A DNA stretch of 64,000 nucleotides from a virus (IMGVR_UViG_3300044941_000276:1-64000), one strand, 5' to 3'; shown: positions 1 to 10,337, counted from the first letter of the stretch. Made by a program: numbers and translations. Notes: generated by a model from the sequence alone, not told the origin.

Positions 1-3000
1 TTTTCCATCAAGGTAAACACTTGATTGATCTGTTACTACACCTCCTTCTATATCAATTACTCCATCGTGTATCATTTGAGCTATAAACATTATCTCCCTA
101 AATTTTTGGTCACCTATGGCATTAAACCACATCATATTACTTGATGCCCAAGCCATACCTGTTATTTGTTGTCGTCTTGCATATAACATAGACTCTACGT
201 TCATATTATCCATGTTATATTTAAGTCTAAGTTGTAATAAAAACTCTTCGTTATCTGGATTAAAAACAAACCTCATAGCTTTCATTACACCTCTTCTAGT
301 TACTCTATCGCTTCCTATACCTCCGTTTAATATTGGAAGCGTAGAAAACATAGTACTCAATAATTGAATAAAAGATGTACGAGCAGATAGACCCAATTGT
401 TGAAGAGTTACAGCTGATTTAAACGCGCTAATGTTACGAGCTAACATTTCTTCTTCTTCTTTAAGACCCGCTTTTCCAAATACATTGGTTCTAATAAATG
501 TATCCATCAAATCGGTTATTTCTGGGAAGTTTTTATGCCATACAAAATTACTCATCGATATCATACTACGAGCAGCCATGATTTGAGGAAGAGATTTATT
601 CCACTCTCTGGTTTTATTTTCTTGATAATTAGCCCATAGATATAAACTTTCTATATCGGTTTCCCATTGATCTTGTTGTGTTTCATCTAACATTTTTTGT
701 CTATTCTTAGGGTCTTTTTGATACATCATAGAACTTTTAATCTTAGCTTTGAACACATTGTTATCGTCAATGGATCTTTCGTTTTCATTTTGTGCAGCAA
801 TAGTCTCATTAAAACTATTTTTAAAAGACAAAAGAGCTTCTTTAAAATTTCCTTTTTTAACAGATTCTGCAAACTTTGCACTTGCTGATTTTTCAATTAA
901 AGGCAGTTCTCTTACAGTTACATCATCCAAGTTATCATCGGCTCTCATTTCTCTTAGATTTTCAATCATCTTAGAAACGAGGTTTCTTTCAGCGTTAGTT
1001 AGCTCGGTTTGATTAAATTTTTTATAATCATAATTTTGATCATAAGGATCGCGTAACCTAAAAGTATTTCTTATTTTTATAGTTCCATCGGGAGCTTCTA
1101 TTTCTTCATATTCATATAAATTATTAAAGTGATTTGATGTTGTAAGACTTGTTAATTTTCCCTTTTCTTTGTAATATTCTGCAAATTCTTCTCTTATTTT
1201 ATCAAAATATTTATTATAAGCCATTTTAAACCTTTGTCTCATATTAAGAACGATAGATCTAATACTTTGAAACATAGGAGATCTAACTTCATCAGGAGGA
1301 GTAATGCTTTTAGAAAGTCTTGACATGTCACCTTCATCTGCGTATAATTCAATGTTACCAACAGTAAGAATAAGTTCATTTAACAATTTTAATTCATACA
1401 AGTCTTCTTCGGTCACTCTACCTTCCATTCGTTGACGTTCAAGTTCTTGTTGTCTTTGTACTATATCGTTATAAAAATTATTATCTATTGAGTTGTTTAT
1501 ATTTAATGTTCCTACTGATTGACCAGGTTTTGCTTTTAAATTGTTTAGTAATTTATATTGAAATGCTGCTCTAGGGGCACCTATATTACTTACACCAATG
1601 AATCTCGATTGATAAAATGAATATATATCGATTATTCTATCTCTTACACTTTGTCTATTAGCATAACTATTATATGATTTTATAGCATCATCCATATCGG
1701 TAGTTTCTCCTGAAACCTCGATAAGTTTTTTAACATCTCTATCAATTTTAGTTATATTCATTATAGTGGGTTTAGAAGTTACTTGATTAGATATCGATAC
1801 AATCGACCCTATTTTACGATCACTGTTAAACTTTTGATTTATTATAAATAGATATGTTTTAATAGCTTCTATATTTCCATAACGAGCGTCCATAAGATTG
1901 TACATATTATCTTGCTCGGCATTTAAAAAGTTACCAGCTATACTACCCGATGATACTTTTTCTCCAAATATAGGCATGGAACTAAACGATGTGTTGTTTA
2001 ATATATCGCGGTCTTCATTGGGTTTAGGATGAAGATTTAAAAAGTCTATAACGTTGGTTTCTGTGTTTAACATCATTACAATACCCAATTCTAATGATTC
2101 TGGTGTAGATACATCGGTCCACAATGGCACATAAGTTACATGTTTAGTTGTAGGATCATATTCTGCTTTAAACTCTGACCAATACTTACTAAAAGCTGAA
2201 TTAAATACCTTTCTATATTCACTATCATCATAATCACCTGTAAAGTCAAAACTAGGTTCCGGCATAGGTTTGTTATTATAAGTGTATTGACTATTTAATT
2301 GATCAGGTCTAAATCTATTTTGCAAACTATAAATTTGCATCATGTTAAAATAATTAGATAATAACAGACCATAATCTTGTTTTTGAGAATAAGTGTATTC
2401 AAGATAATCATCTAATAATTTTTCATAATCGTTTACATCTTGGCTGCGTATTACTTTACGTTCGATAGCGTTAAAGAAATATCCTTTAGCCATAGCTTTT
2501 TCTTTTTTCTTTGCTTTTTGCTTAGCTATATCATCAGGATCATCCGTTAGCGATTCATAATTAAAGTATTTTTTCATGAAGTTTCTGATAGGTTTATTTT
2601 TTATAGAAACTTCACCTTTATTTAACAATGGAGTACCGTATCTTGAATTTAACTGATGTTGCATATTACGGTAAGTTCCAAGCGTTTTAATATTTCTTGG
2701 AGCTACATCAACTCCACTTTTATTATCGAGTTGTAGATTTTTAAAACTAGTGATAACTCCTTTATCAACATTAGTATGATTAACTGTAAGTTGTATAGGA
2801 ATAGGAGTGATAGTAGATACATTGATACCATTTTCCGCTAACATGTGAGCATATGTAGCCATTTGAGCTTGTACGGCTTTATCTTTACTTTTACTCCAAA
2901 ATTCTCTAGGTTTAAGCGATGTTTTATAGTCTATAATGTGAGCGTCCCCTTTACTATCTATTACAAGTAAATCTATGGTACCAGCCACATTACCTAGTCC

Positions 3001-4278
3001 AGTATCACCTACTCCAGTAATTTTAAGTTCTGGATAGACATGTACAGCATCTTTTGGTATAACAGGTAATATCCGTGTTAAAAAAGTATCGGCTATTAAC
3101 GATTTAAAACTTTCAAGATCATCAATATCTTTAAATTTTTTAGTACCGTCATCTTGTACAGGTAATTCATCAAGAGATGTGAGTGCTTCAAATATTTCTT
3201 CTTTAGTAATATTTCGATTAAAGCTATTACCCATAGAAGTTATTATTACTTCAAATCCTTTATGTACAGCTGTACCTACCAACGATATATTCTTTTTCCA
3301 TTGGAGATCAGCTTTTACATATTGTTTTAATTGATTTTGCATTCTTTTGGTTATAGCTATACTATCACCTATTATATCTTTACTTTTTACATTAAAATCA
3401 GTGATTTTTATTTTACTAACTGTTTTCTTAACACTATCGGATATATCGGGATCTTTTTTTACTTCTTCAACCCACTTGTTATAATCGGCTATAAACTTAG
3501 GTGTCTTTGATCTAACTTCTAAACTATTATTAAACTTATATTTGCCATTTTCAAAATAGAAAAGATCAGGTACTATTTTTGTTAATTTATTATAAGACTC
3601 GGCATCGATATATTCCTCTTCGTTATATTCTTGTGATGTTTCAAGAAACATATCTTTTATAAAATTACTAACCCTTTCATAAGTCTTACCATCTTTAACA
3701 TATACCGATGATTCCTCGGTACCTTTTAATTTCATTTTTTGATTACTTGTTATTATATCGTTTATCTTTTTAACTACGTTAGAAAGATTATCGATACTTC
3801 TTCTTCTAAAACTGTCTATTCCCTTTTTACGTTTTGCTTGAAAACTTTCATCGAGGTATACAGCAAGATCATTTATAGTAGTAAACTTTGATAAATCTTG
3901 TTCTATACCTAACCATTGTTTTATAACATCCATCAATCTTAAAAACCATGATTTAGGGGGACGATCTTTCTTTACTTCTTCGTGAACGCCCCTAGTAAGA
4001 ACTTCTGCGATTAATTCTTTTCCAGAAAGATAAGGATAATTTAATTGAACGTATGATAAAACTTGTTTACCTTCGGTAGTCATGATATAACTATTATATA
4101 TCTTCTTTATAGATTTTTCATCCTTATCATATATTTCATCTATAAATGGGTGTATTGCTTCGTGAAGTAATATATTATTATCAAGCTGTCCTACAAAATC
4201 AAGATTGTTATTGATATAATCAATGACTTGATCCAGCGTATAAGTAGTATTGTTAAGTATGTAATAGCAGTTCTTCAT
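1..4278 (-). CDS. Giant zincin metalloprotease / PD-(D/E)XK nuclease protein (3' end beyond window)
   Basis: An open frame with no stop seen in the lines I translated runs from an ATG at 4278 off the left edge, giving at least 1426 residues. Near residue 50 is a zinc-protease helix, LLHEAIHPF (HExxH), followed about 45 residues later by ELIAEVLTR, whose glutamate fits the third zinc ligand of a gluzincin. Near residues 420-455 is a RecB/Cas4-type nuclease core: YPELKI, then GTIDLLVID and HIIDYKTS, the classic E...GxxD...DYK arrangement. The rest is charged and mostly helical with no motif I recognise. It follows the 69-residue gene with 2 bases between. Giant multidomain proteins with zincin domains are known beside the RNA polymerase of crAss-like phages and are probably injected. 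The combination of protease and nuclease is read directly; its role in the infected cell is inference. Confidence 0.8.
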   Translation of the reverse strand, partial: MKNCYYILNNTTYTLDQVIDYINNNLDFVGQLDNNILLHEAIHPFIDEIYDKDEKSIKKIYNSYIMTTEGKQVLSYVQLNYPYLSGKELIAEVLTRGVHEEVKKDRPPKSWFLRLMDVIKQWLGIEQDLSKFTTINDLAVYLDESFQAKRKKGIDSFRRRSIDNLSNVVKKINDIITSNQKMKLKGTEESSVYVKDGKTYERVSNFIKDMFLETSQEYNEEEYIDAESYNKLTKIVPDLFYFENGKYKFNNSLEVRSKTPKFIADYNKWVEEVKKDPDISDSVKKTVSKIKITDFNVKSKDIIGDSIAITKRMQNQLKQYVKADLQWKKNISLVGTAVHKGFEVIITSMGNSFNRNITKEEIFEALTSLDELPVQDDGTKKFKDIDDLESFKSLIADTFLTRILPVIPKDAVHVYPELKITGVGDTGLGNVAGTIDLLVIDSKGDAHIIDYKTSLKPREFWSKSKDKAVQAQMATYAHMLAENGINVSTITPIPIQLTVNHTNVDKGVITSFKNLQLDNKSGVDVAPRNIKTLGTYRNMQHQLNSRYGTPLLNKGEVSIKNKPIRNFMKKYFNYESLTDDPDDIAKQKAKKKEKAMAKGYFFNAIERKVIRSQDVNDYEKLLDDYLEYTYSQKQDYGLLLSNYFNMMQIYSLQNRFRPDQLNSQYTYNNKPMPEPSFDFTGDYDDSEYRKVFNSAFSKYWSEFKAEYDPTTKHVTYVPLWTDVSTPESLELGIVMMLNTETNVIDFLNLHPKPNEDRDILNNTSFSSMPIFGEKVSSGSIAGNFLNAEQDNMYNLMDARYGNIEAIKTYLFIINQKFNSDRKIGSIVSISNQVTSKPTIMNITKIDRDVKKLIEVSGETTDMDDAIKSYNSYANRQSVRDRIIDIYSFYQSRFIGVSNIGAPRAAFQYKLLNNLKAKPGQSVGTLNINNSIDNNFYNDIVQRQQELERQRMEGRVTEEDLYELKLLNELILTVGNIELYADEGDMSRLSKSITPPDEVRSPMFQSIRSIVLNMRQRFKMAYNKYFDKIREEFAEYYKEKGKLTSLTTSNHFNNLYEYEEIEAPDGTIKIRNTFRLRDPYDQNYDYKKFNQTELTNAERNLVSKMIENLREMRADDNLDDVTVRELPLIEKSASAKFAESVKKGNFKEALLSFKNSFNETIAAQNENERSIDDNNVFKAKIKSSMMYQKDPKNRQKMLDETQQDQWETDIESLYLWANYQENKTREWNKSLPQIMAARSMISMSNFVWHKNFPEITDLMDTFIRTNVFGKAGLKEEEEMLARNISAFKSAVTLQQLGLSARTSFIQLLSTMFSTLPILNGGIGSDRVTRRGVMKAMRFVFNPDNEEFLLQLRLKYNMDNMNVESMLYARRQQITGMAWASSNMMWFNAIGDQKFREIMFIAQMIHDGVIDIEGGVVTDQSSVYLDGK

Positions 4279-4280
4279 TA

Positions 4281-4490
4281 TTAGTTATAGTTTAAATATC
4301 CTATTATTTTAACTTTATCTTGTTCGTAAAAATAAATGGCTCCAAAATTATTGAGATAACTTGAAACAAGAGGTCGATGTTCTTTCTTAACTTTGAAACT
4401 AAATCGCGTATTGTAATATAGATATAAAGATGCTTGAGCCAAATCATATCCAAATTGGATGTCACTATTATCGGTTTTTAACTTTTTCAT
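4281..4490 (-). CDS. Small hypothetical protein between two giant-region genes
   Basis: This 69-residue product has many aromatic residues (YLYYN, YFYEQ) and is not recognised. The stop of the upstream gene and this ATG overlap as TAATG, so the start at 4490 is preferred over an in-frame ATG two codons upstream at 4496. It lies 2 bases before the giant protease/nuclease gene and is probably cotranslated with its neighbours. It could be a fragment of an ancestral single giant polypeptide, because its neighbours also look like pieces of crAss-type multidomain proteins. No catalytic motif, signal peptide or membrane segment is visible. Confidence 0.6.
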   Translation of the reverse strand: MKKLKTDNSDIQFGYDLAQASLYLYYNTRFSFKVKKEHRPLVSSYLNNFGAIYFYEQDKVKIIGYLNYN

Positions 4491-5236
4491 TAACATATTG
4501 TTTTAATATTAAATCGTTTAAGTATAGACTCCCATTCTTTATCGCTAGGTCGATAATTTATTTTATCTCCATCATACCAAGCCTGAGTTGAATCTTCAAG
4601 TTTTCTAGCCCACGATACTATATCAGGCCTAGTTGATAATATAACATCTTGATCATAAAATCCAAATTGATTAATTATTTCTTCTTGATTGCGTGATAAT
4701 ACATCTTGGTCACTCATAGGTAATGATGATACAATCGCTATACTTGTACCTACTCTTGAAAGTATATTGTTTAATTTACTTTGTGTAGCTTTACCTTTGT
4801 CAGACTCGATATAGTATATACTATCTATAGTAGGTTCTAAATTATCATCTACCATTGTTTCATCTATACCATTACTTCTAACAGCTTGTATCCAAGTTTT
4901 TTCTCCTGATAACCACTCGGCCTGTGCTTTTCTCCAATCTCCAAAGTGTTTTATAAAATCATGACTGTGTACCATTTCATAATCTCTCATGGGATCATCA
5001 GATCTGTTATAGAGAGCTTCCCATAATCGACTTTGATTATTATTAGCAGCTTTTACAAACGGTCTGTTATTCCTATAAACTATTTGACCGTTCTTTATTA
5101 ATTGTTTCTCGAAATCAGATCTATTGGCTATATTAGCGGCTAAGTTGTCCGACTCTAATTCTAATATATTGTTTACATATGAGTCTTCAACTACATCATG
5201 ACCCATAACATTTAATAAACATATTTGATTACTCAT
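4490..5236 (-). CDS. Hypothetical 248-residue protein with an FGDW-type segment
   Basis: The frame is open from 5386, but the sequence only looks like a real protein from the ATG at 5236 (MSNQICLLNV). The longer version would lie fully inside the opposite gene. A segment near residue 95, HDFIKHFGDWRKA, resembles a short motif seen in many large phage and polymorphic-toxin polypeptides just before other domains; this is recalled from family knowledge, not tested. No catalytic site is visible. It is followed by TAATG coupling to the 69-residue gene. Its start codon overlaps the divergent start codon of the plus-strand giant gene by two bases, so its promoter must lie inside that gene. It may be the detached N-terminal part of the giant protease/nuclease protein. 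Confidence 0.65.
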   Translation of the reverse strand: MSNQICLLNVMGHDVVEDSYVNNILELESDNLAANIANRSDFEKQLIKNGQIVYRNNRPFVKAANNNQSRLWEALYNRSDDPMRDYEMVHSHDFIKHFGDWRKAQAEWLSGEKTWIQAVRSNGIDETMVDDNLEPTIDSIYYIESDKGKATQSKLNNILSRVGTSIAIVSSLPMSDQDVLSRNQEEIINQFGFYDQDVILSTRPDIVSWARKLEDSTQAWYDGDKINYRPSDKEWESILKRFNIKTIC

Positions 5237-8200
5237 GGCTTTATGTATTAATTTAACTGATATCAATAATAATGGTAACGTTCGTTTAAAATTTGCAGAC
5301 GACGTAAGTGTTCGTGATATGATAGATATACTATCTAAGTTTGATAAAGATCTAACAAAAATTATAACCCAACGCAAATATAGCAATATCCAATCACTTA
5401 CTACTATAATAGATACTAATTTAAAACTGTTAGATCAGAATCAAAGAGATAGAGTATTTTTTGAAGTTATGACCGATGATGGTTTTTATATATCGGATCA
5501 GCGATATGATACTAACGTTGAAGAAATAAAAGAAGAAGTTAAAAATGAAAAAGCTGAAGATGTTTTAAAAGAAGTAATTGATGCAAAAGCTCAACAAAAT
5601 ACAACCGATATAGACGACGAAGAAATAAGATATTACGAGCAAGTTGTTGAATCGACAGAAGAATCTAGTCTTGTAATAAGTAATTATATCAACGGTGAAG
5701 TCGATCCAATAATAGAAGGAGTTATCAATCAATATATAGACGAAACACAATCATATGTAGATGAAGAAGATAATAGATCATCAATTCGAGAAAACATAAT
5801 AAATAGACTTAAATCGTTTAAAGTTAAAATATTATCTGAAAAAGAAGCTGCTGAAAACGGCATATTATCTAGTGAAGAAAATAAAAACAAAAAAATAAAA
5901 GGATATGTATCGTATGAGGATAATACAATATACATAACTCCTAATACAACCGAAGATGAAATATCAGAAGTAATATTACACGAACTTACTCACACAGTAT
6001 TAAGATTAAAAGATAATGTAGGAGACGAATCTTTCTTACAAGGCGCTGAACAAATAAAACAACTATTATCTTCTAAAGAAGATGAAATACTTAGTAGTAA
6101 TAATCAGTCGCTGATAACTATATATAATAGAATAAAAAATAGCGAAGGTGATGATTTAATAAACAATGTTGAAGAGTTGGCTGTACGAGCTTTAACAAAT
6201 AAAGCTTTTGCTGATAGTTTAAACAATATACAACTTGATAAATCCAATGTTACATATGGCACATTATGGAGTAAAATAATTGATATAATAAGATCAGTTC
6301 TTAATATTGGAAGTAAACAAAACACATTAAGATCAGCGATACTTAGTCCAGTTGTTGAGTATATTGATAAAAGAGAATCTATAGAAACTCAATTTGAAAA
6401 TGACATATCATATCAATTGTATGAAGAAACTCTTACAATGAGTGATTATGTCAACGGTAGAATAGTATGGGAAAATTATACAAAAGATGTAACCGTAAAT
6501 TACAAGAAAGACAATAAAGAACAATCGTTTAAAACATTTGATCGTTATTATCTTGAACGTATAGATAGACACGTACCAAAAAACAAAAAAGAACTTACTC
6601 GATATGACCAATATCAATTATCTCGTTGGGATTATGCTATAAGCAATCTTGAACAAGGAGATCTTGTATTGGTTCCTAAAATGAAAAAGGTTGGCGATCA
6701 ATGGCATTATGAATATAAAGATGCCGATGGTAATTGGAGGAGTCATAATGTAAATCAAGGTATAAGACCTAACCTTGAATACAAAACTATGTATCTTCCA
6801 GTATTATATCCAACTACTCCTTATTATAATACAATTGCTGTAGCTACACCTAATAGTGAAGAAGGTGGTCGAGTTTCAAAAGTAGATAAGTCTACTATTA
6901 TATCAATAAGAAAACGAGATAGTAGCAATATAAAAAAATTAGATAAAATAACTCGATCTGGAAATGAAATTACTGATGAATTTAGAGCCCATGCCGATAC
7001 AGTATTTGAAGAACTAGGAGAATTTAGAGATAGTAGAAGTAGATTTTATAAAAAAGACGAAAAAGGTCGATATGTAAAATCTTGGATTGATAAAGATGGA
7101 AATCCTGATAATGATAAATTAAAACAATTATTACAAGAACATCAATGGGTAGCTTTATTTTCTCCTGATAGAAATTTTCAAATAAAAGATTTTCAAGAAG
7201 GAGACATTGTAAAAATAAGCTTTAAAAAGTGGGATTCGGTTAATAAGAGATGGGTTGCAAGAGATGATAGAGAAATAAACGCTAGAGTTAATTTCACTGT
7301 TGGAGGTAAAATAAGCGTAAGTTATATAGCCAGTGATTCTGATGATCCATTGAGTGTAAGTAGTTTTCTTATAGATCCAGAAGATGTAATAGAATTAAAC
7401 AAGAAGAAAAGTAATATATCAATTGATTCTCTTAATAATATTAAATTAGGCACTAAACTAAAAGAAGATCCCAACTGGTCAATTAGATCTGTAAAAGGAT
7501 CGACATTGATGACAGAAGAAGAATATATCAATTATAGAAAAGAAAAAGATAGTAGATTAACTGAAGACAAATTAAGAGAAGATTATAAAAAATATTTAGA
7601 CAAAGAAGAACAAAGAAAAGAAGCAGGTCAAGAATACGTAGGGAATCTTAATCCTGGAGACGCAGTACTTTTACCTTGGAGAGGTGAAAAATCAAACGGT
7701 GAAATAGTTGAAGGATTTAAATGGAGAAAGGTATTATTTGCTTCTACCAATGGGGTATTTGTAGAAGAAATTAATAAAGAAGGCGATCCTTATCCGAAAT
7801 ACTATCCGACTAGTAGTGTAAAACACGTAGGTATATATGTAGGCGACGATAAAAAGATATACCTAGAACACGAAAGAAAATTTCCTAAAATAGAGGATAG
7901 TGACAGCGATAGTGTAAAAATATCTAAGTATAAATTAAAAAACGATAGCTTTTTATCTATACCTATATACATACCAAAGCTTACTGAAGATAATGAAATT
8001 GAAGTAAGAATCGCCAGAGAAGAATCAATGAGGTATATTAAACTTCTAGAACCTGGAGATCTTATAACTGAAAATGTAGATATCGATGGTAAAACAGTAA
8101 CTCTCGAAAAAGTAGTTATATCAGTAGATGGAGGTATTGTAAAAACAGCTTATAAAACAAAAACTGGTGATATTATAATAACAAGAGTAACAATAGATAA

Positions 8201-10310
8201 TATAAGAAAGATACAATATAAAGGTCCCAGACATGTTGATTATAAAACTACTGGTTATACCAGAGATGGTATACAAGATATGTTTGAAAGAAAATCTGCT
8301 AGATTTAGCGAAAATTTATTTAGTAAAAAAGTATTTAAACATTTCAAACCTGTAACATGGGAAGGATATACTAGTATTCAAGTTAATAACATAAACGATG
8401 CTAAGTATCTTTTTGAAAGCGACAATATACTTTATAATCGGTATAACGACGATAGACCAAAATATAAAGTAAAATCTCTTTCTGGTGGAAAATTTGAAGT
8501 TGTAGCTTTATCACCGTATGATCCATCAACCGGACAACAAAATGAATTATATGTTGTTTTTTCAAGTGATGGTAGTGGTAAGCAAAGTGATGATAGCGGT
8601 AAGCACGTAAGACTTAAAAAACTCAAAGGTGGCGTAATGATCGATTCTGGGAAAACTAGAGCATTTGACTTTAAGTACTTTTATACTAACGAAAATGGAA
8701 AAAGAAGACCTAAAAGTAATATCGACGAAATGATGTTATCGGCTCGACCAGGAGAATTATTAACTTATACTTATGAAAACAAATCTGGTGAGTTGGTATA
8801 TGTTGACGCTCAAATATTAAATGTTGGTTATAAAGCTACTGTAGTAGGCAAAGTAGGTAATAAAAATGTATACGAAGATCAGCCTATTATAACTGTACTT
8901 ACAATGTCAAATGGAGAGTATATAACTATAGATGTAAGTAAAAAAGATGTAGTAGCAATAGGTAAATATAGAACACTTGGAAGTTATGTTAAAGCCAAGA
9001 AAAAAGTAGAAATTGTTTCCGACGATGACACGATAGATATAGATGCAGAAATAGTAAACGACGATGATGATTTTGAAGATACAACATTTACTGAAAATAA
9101 ACAGAAAACTGTTTATGTTCAACCATCAGATATTTATACTGGAGAAGTGCCATTTTATGAAGATTTGAGCGTATCGTATGAACCTAGTCAAAGTAACGAA
9201 AAACCCATAGGTGCTAAAAAATCAGAAATCTTGATGGGTAGTCCAGATGAAAGAGCTATTATATTAAAACCTAGCGATAAACAACCAAAATCAGGATTGG
9301 TGTTACCTATAGGTATAAGTGGTAGCGGAAAATCTACTTGGATAAACACTCTAACTAATCGTACTGTTATATCTCCAGACGAAATAAGAAAGGAATTAAC
9401 TGGTAATATATCAGACCAATCTAGAAATAAAGAAGTATTTGCTATAGCTAAAAAAAGAGCAATAGAAGCTCTAAAAAATGGTAAACTTGTAGTATTTGAT
9501 GCTACCAATCTTAATACGAAATTAAGAAACGATCTTATATCAGAAATAGAATTTGGTGTAGGAGGACAGATACCTATAGCTTATAAAGTTTTTCCTAGCG
9601 ATCCTGAAATATCTAAGAGTAGAATAAGAAAAGATCTACTCTCAGGTAAAGAGAGAGCCGCTGTACCAGATAACGTTATTGATATTCAATATAAACAATA
9701 TTTACAAACATTGGCTGATCTTGGAATTGAACCTCCACCACCTATTAATCAAGTAACAATTAAATATCATCCAGATAAAAATCATCAAGGATATCGTTCT
9801 ATGGTTAGAACATTTTTAGAGATTATAGGTAATCGATTACCTTCGGTAGATATATCGGTAGTGAAAAACAAAGATATGAGTTTGTATCAAATGGTAAACG
9901 GTAAGTTAAGTATAAATGAAAGTTATCCAATGAAGGACTTAACGATACAAGAATTAATTATACCGATATTAGATAAATCATCTCTTGTTAATCCAGATCT
10001 CAGTGGGCTATCGATATTTGAAGAATACACCGATAACAGAGATGAACAATTGATATTGTTATCAAAAATTGTATCTAATCTTGATGCTTATAGTAAAGAT
10101 GTACAAGATGTAATTACTCCAATACTTGACCAATATAAAGAAATATATGAAAGTTTGGTTAGTTATAAATGGGAAGGAACTTTGTTTGATAATGTAAAAA
10201 ATGATCCTATATTTAAAGGATCGTTATCTGAGTTGGAAGTAGATATAACTTTGAATGAAGATCAATTAAGAGATTTAGAAATAATAAAAGAAGTAAAATG
10301 TTTAAAATAA
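5235..10310 (+). CDS. Giant zincin metalloprotease / SH3-like repeat / P-loop kinase protein, plus strand
   Basis: This 1691-residue protein is the only giant gene on the plus strand. Residues 1-200 are acidic. A zincin site follows: HELTH at 249-253, with a likely third ligand in NVEELAVRAL near 313. From about 470 to 1230 a beta-rich module opening with a Gly-Asp turn recurs five times (LEQGDLVLV, FQEGDIVKI, LNPGDAVLL, LEPGDLITE, ARPGELLTY), suggesting SH3/KOW-like barrels. Residues 1350-1500 form a polynucleotide-kinase-like P-loop domain: GISGSGKST at 1360-1368 with Lys1366, then VFDATNLNTKLR. The C terminus is helical and unassigned. Protease plus kinase suggests processing of virion or host proteins and of nucleic acid ends. 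The protein is likely virion-delivered like its neighbours, which is inference. The gene ends 3 bases before a bidirectional terminator. Confidence 0.85.
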   Translation: MALCINLTDINNNGNVRLKFADDVSVRDMIDILSKFDKDLTKIITQRKYSNIQSLTTIIDTNLKLLDQNQRDRVFFEVMTDDGFYISDQRYDTNVEEIKEEVKNEKAEDVLKEVIDAKAQQNTTDIDDEEIRYYEQVVESTEESSLVISNYINGEVDPIIEGVINQYIDETQSYVDEEDNRSSIRENIINRLKSFKVKILSEKEAAENGILSSEENKNKKIKGYVSYEDNTIYITPNTTEDEISEVILHELTHTVLRLKDNVGDESFLQGAEQIKQLLSSKEDEILSSNNQSLITIYNRIKNSEGDDLINNVEELAVRALTNKAFADSLNNIQLDKSNVTYGTLWSKIIDIIRSVLNIGSKQNTLRSAILSPVVEYIDKRESIETQFENDISYQLYEETLTMSDYVNGRIVWENYTKDVTVNYKKDNKEQSFKTFDRYYLERIDRHVPKNKKELTRYDQYQLSRWDYAISNLEQGDLVLVPKMKKVGDQWHYEYKDADGNWRSHNVNQGIRPNLEYKTMYLPVLYPTTPYYNTIAVATPNSEEGGRVSKVDKSTIISIRKRDSSNIKKLDKITRSGNEITDEFRAHADTVFEELGEFRDSRSRFYKKDEKGRYVKSWIDKDGNPDNDKLKQLLQEHQWVALFSPDRNFQIKDFQEGDIVKISFKKWDSVNKRWVARDDREINARVNFTVGGKISVSYIASDSDDPLSVSSFLIDPEDVIELNKKKSNISIDSLNNIKLGTKLKEDPNWSIRSVKGSTLMTEEEYINYRKEKDSRLTEDKLREDYKKYLDKEEQRKEAGQEYVGNLNPGDAVLLPWRGEKSNGEIVEGFKWRKVLFASTNGVFVEEINKEGDPYPKYYPTSSVKHVGIYVGDDKKIYLEHERKFPKIEDSDSDSVKISKYKLKNDSFLSIPIYIPKLTEDNEIEVRIAREESMRYIKLLEPGDLITENVDIDGKTVTLEKVVISVDGGIVKTAYKTKTGDIIITRVTIDNIRKIQYKGPRHVDYKTTGYTRDGIQDMFERKSARFSENLFSKKVFKHFKPVTWEGYTSIQVNNINDAKYLFESDNILYNRYNDDRPKYKVKSLSGGKFEVVALSPYDPSTGQQNELYVVFSSDGSGKQSDDSGKHVRLKKLKGGVMIDSGKTRAFDFKYFYTNENGKRRPKSNIDEMMLSARPGELLTYTYENKSGELVYVDAQILNVGYKATVVGKVGNKNVYEDQPIITVLTMSNGEYITIDVSKKDVVAIGKYRTLGSYVKAKKKVEIVSDDDTIDIDAEIVNDDDDFEDTTFTENKQKTVYVQPSDIYTGEVPFYEDLSVSYEPSQSNEKPIGAKKSEILMGSPDERAIILKPSDKQPKSGLVLPIGISGSGKSTWINTLTNRTVISPDEIRKELTGNISDQSRNKEVFAIAKKRAIEALKNGKLVVFDATNLNTKLRNDLISEIEFGVGGQIPIAYKVFPSDPEISKSRIRKDLLSGKERAAVPDNVIDIQYKQYLQTLADLGIEPPPPINQVTIKYHPDKNHQGYRSMVRTFLEIIGNRLPSVDISVVKNKDMSLYQMVNGKLSINESYPMKDLTIQELIIPILDKSSLVNPDLSGLSIFEEYTDNRDEQLILLSKIVSNLDAYSKDVQDVITPILDQYKEIYESLVSYKWEGTLFDNVKNDPIFKGSLSELEVDITLNEDQLRDLEIIKEVKCLK

Positions 10311-10313
10311 AAA

Positions 10314-10337
10314 GAGACCCTCAAGATTGAGGGTCTC
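10314..10337. terminator. Bidirectional terminator between convergent giant genes
   Basis: A perfect 11-bp inverted repeat (GAGACCCTCAA / TTGAGGGTCTC) with only 2 bases between the arms is flanked by A-rich sequence on the left and T-rich sequence on the right. It sits between the stop codons of the plus-strand 1691-residue gene and the minus-strand RNA polymerase gene, where it can end transcription from both sides. Confidence 0.9.

Noticed and set aside
116-1012. Three short plus-strand frames at the left edge
   Set aside because: They lie opposite the giant protease/nuclease frame, which reads as a coherent protein through the whole region.
9755-9800. J-domain-like HPDKNHQGY in the plus-strand giant protein
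   Set aside because: It lacks the surrounding helices and the exact HPD loop context of DnaJ proteins and lies in the linker after the P-loop domain, so it is probably chance.
5235-10337. Recent inversion of the plus-strand giant gene as a phase-variable segment
   Set aside because: No inverted repeats or invertase-like sites were found at 5.2 and 10.3 kb, and the start codon lies exactly at the junction, which an inversion would not favour.
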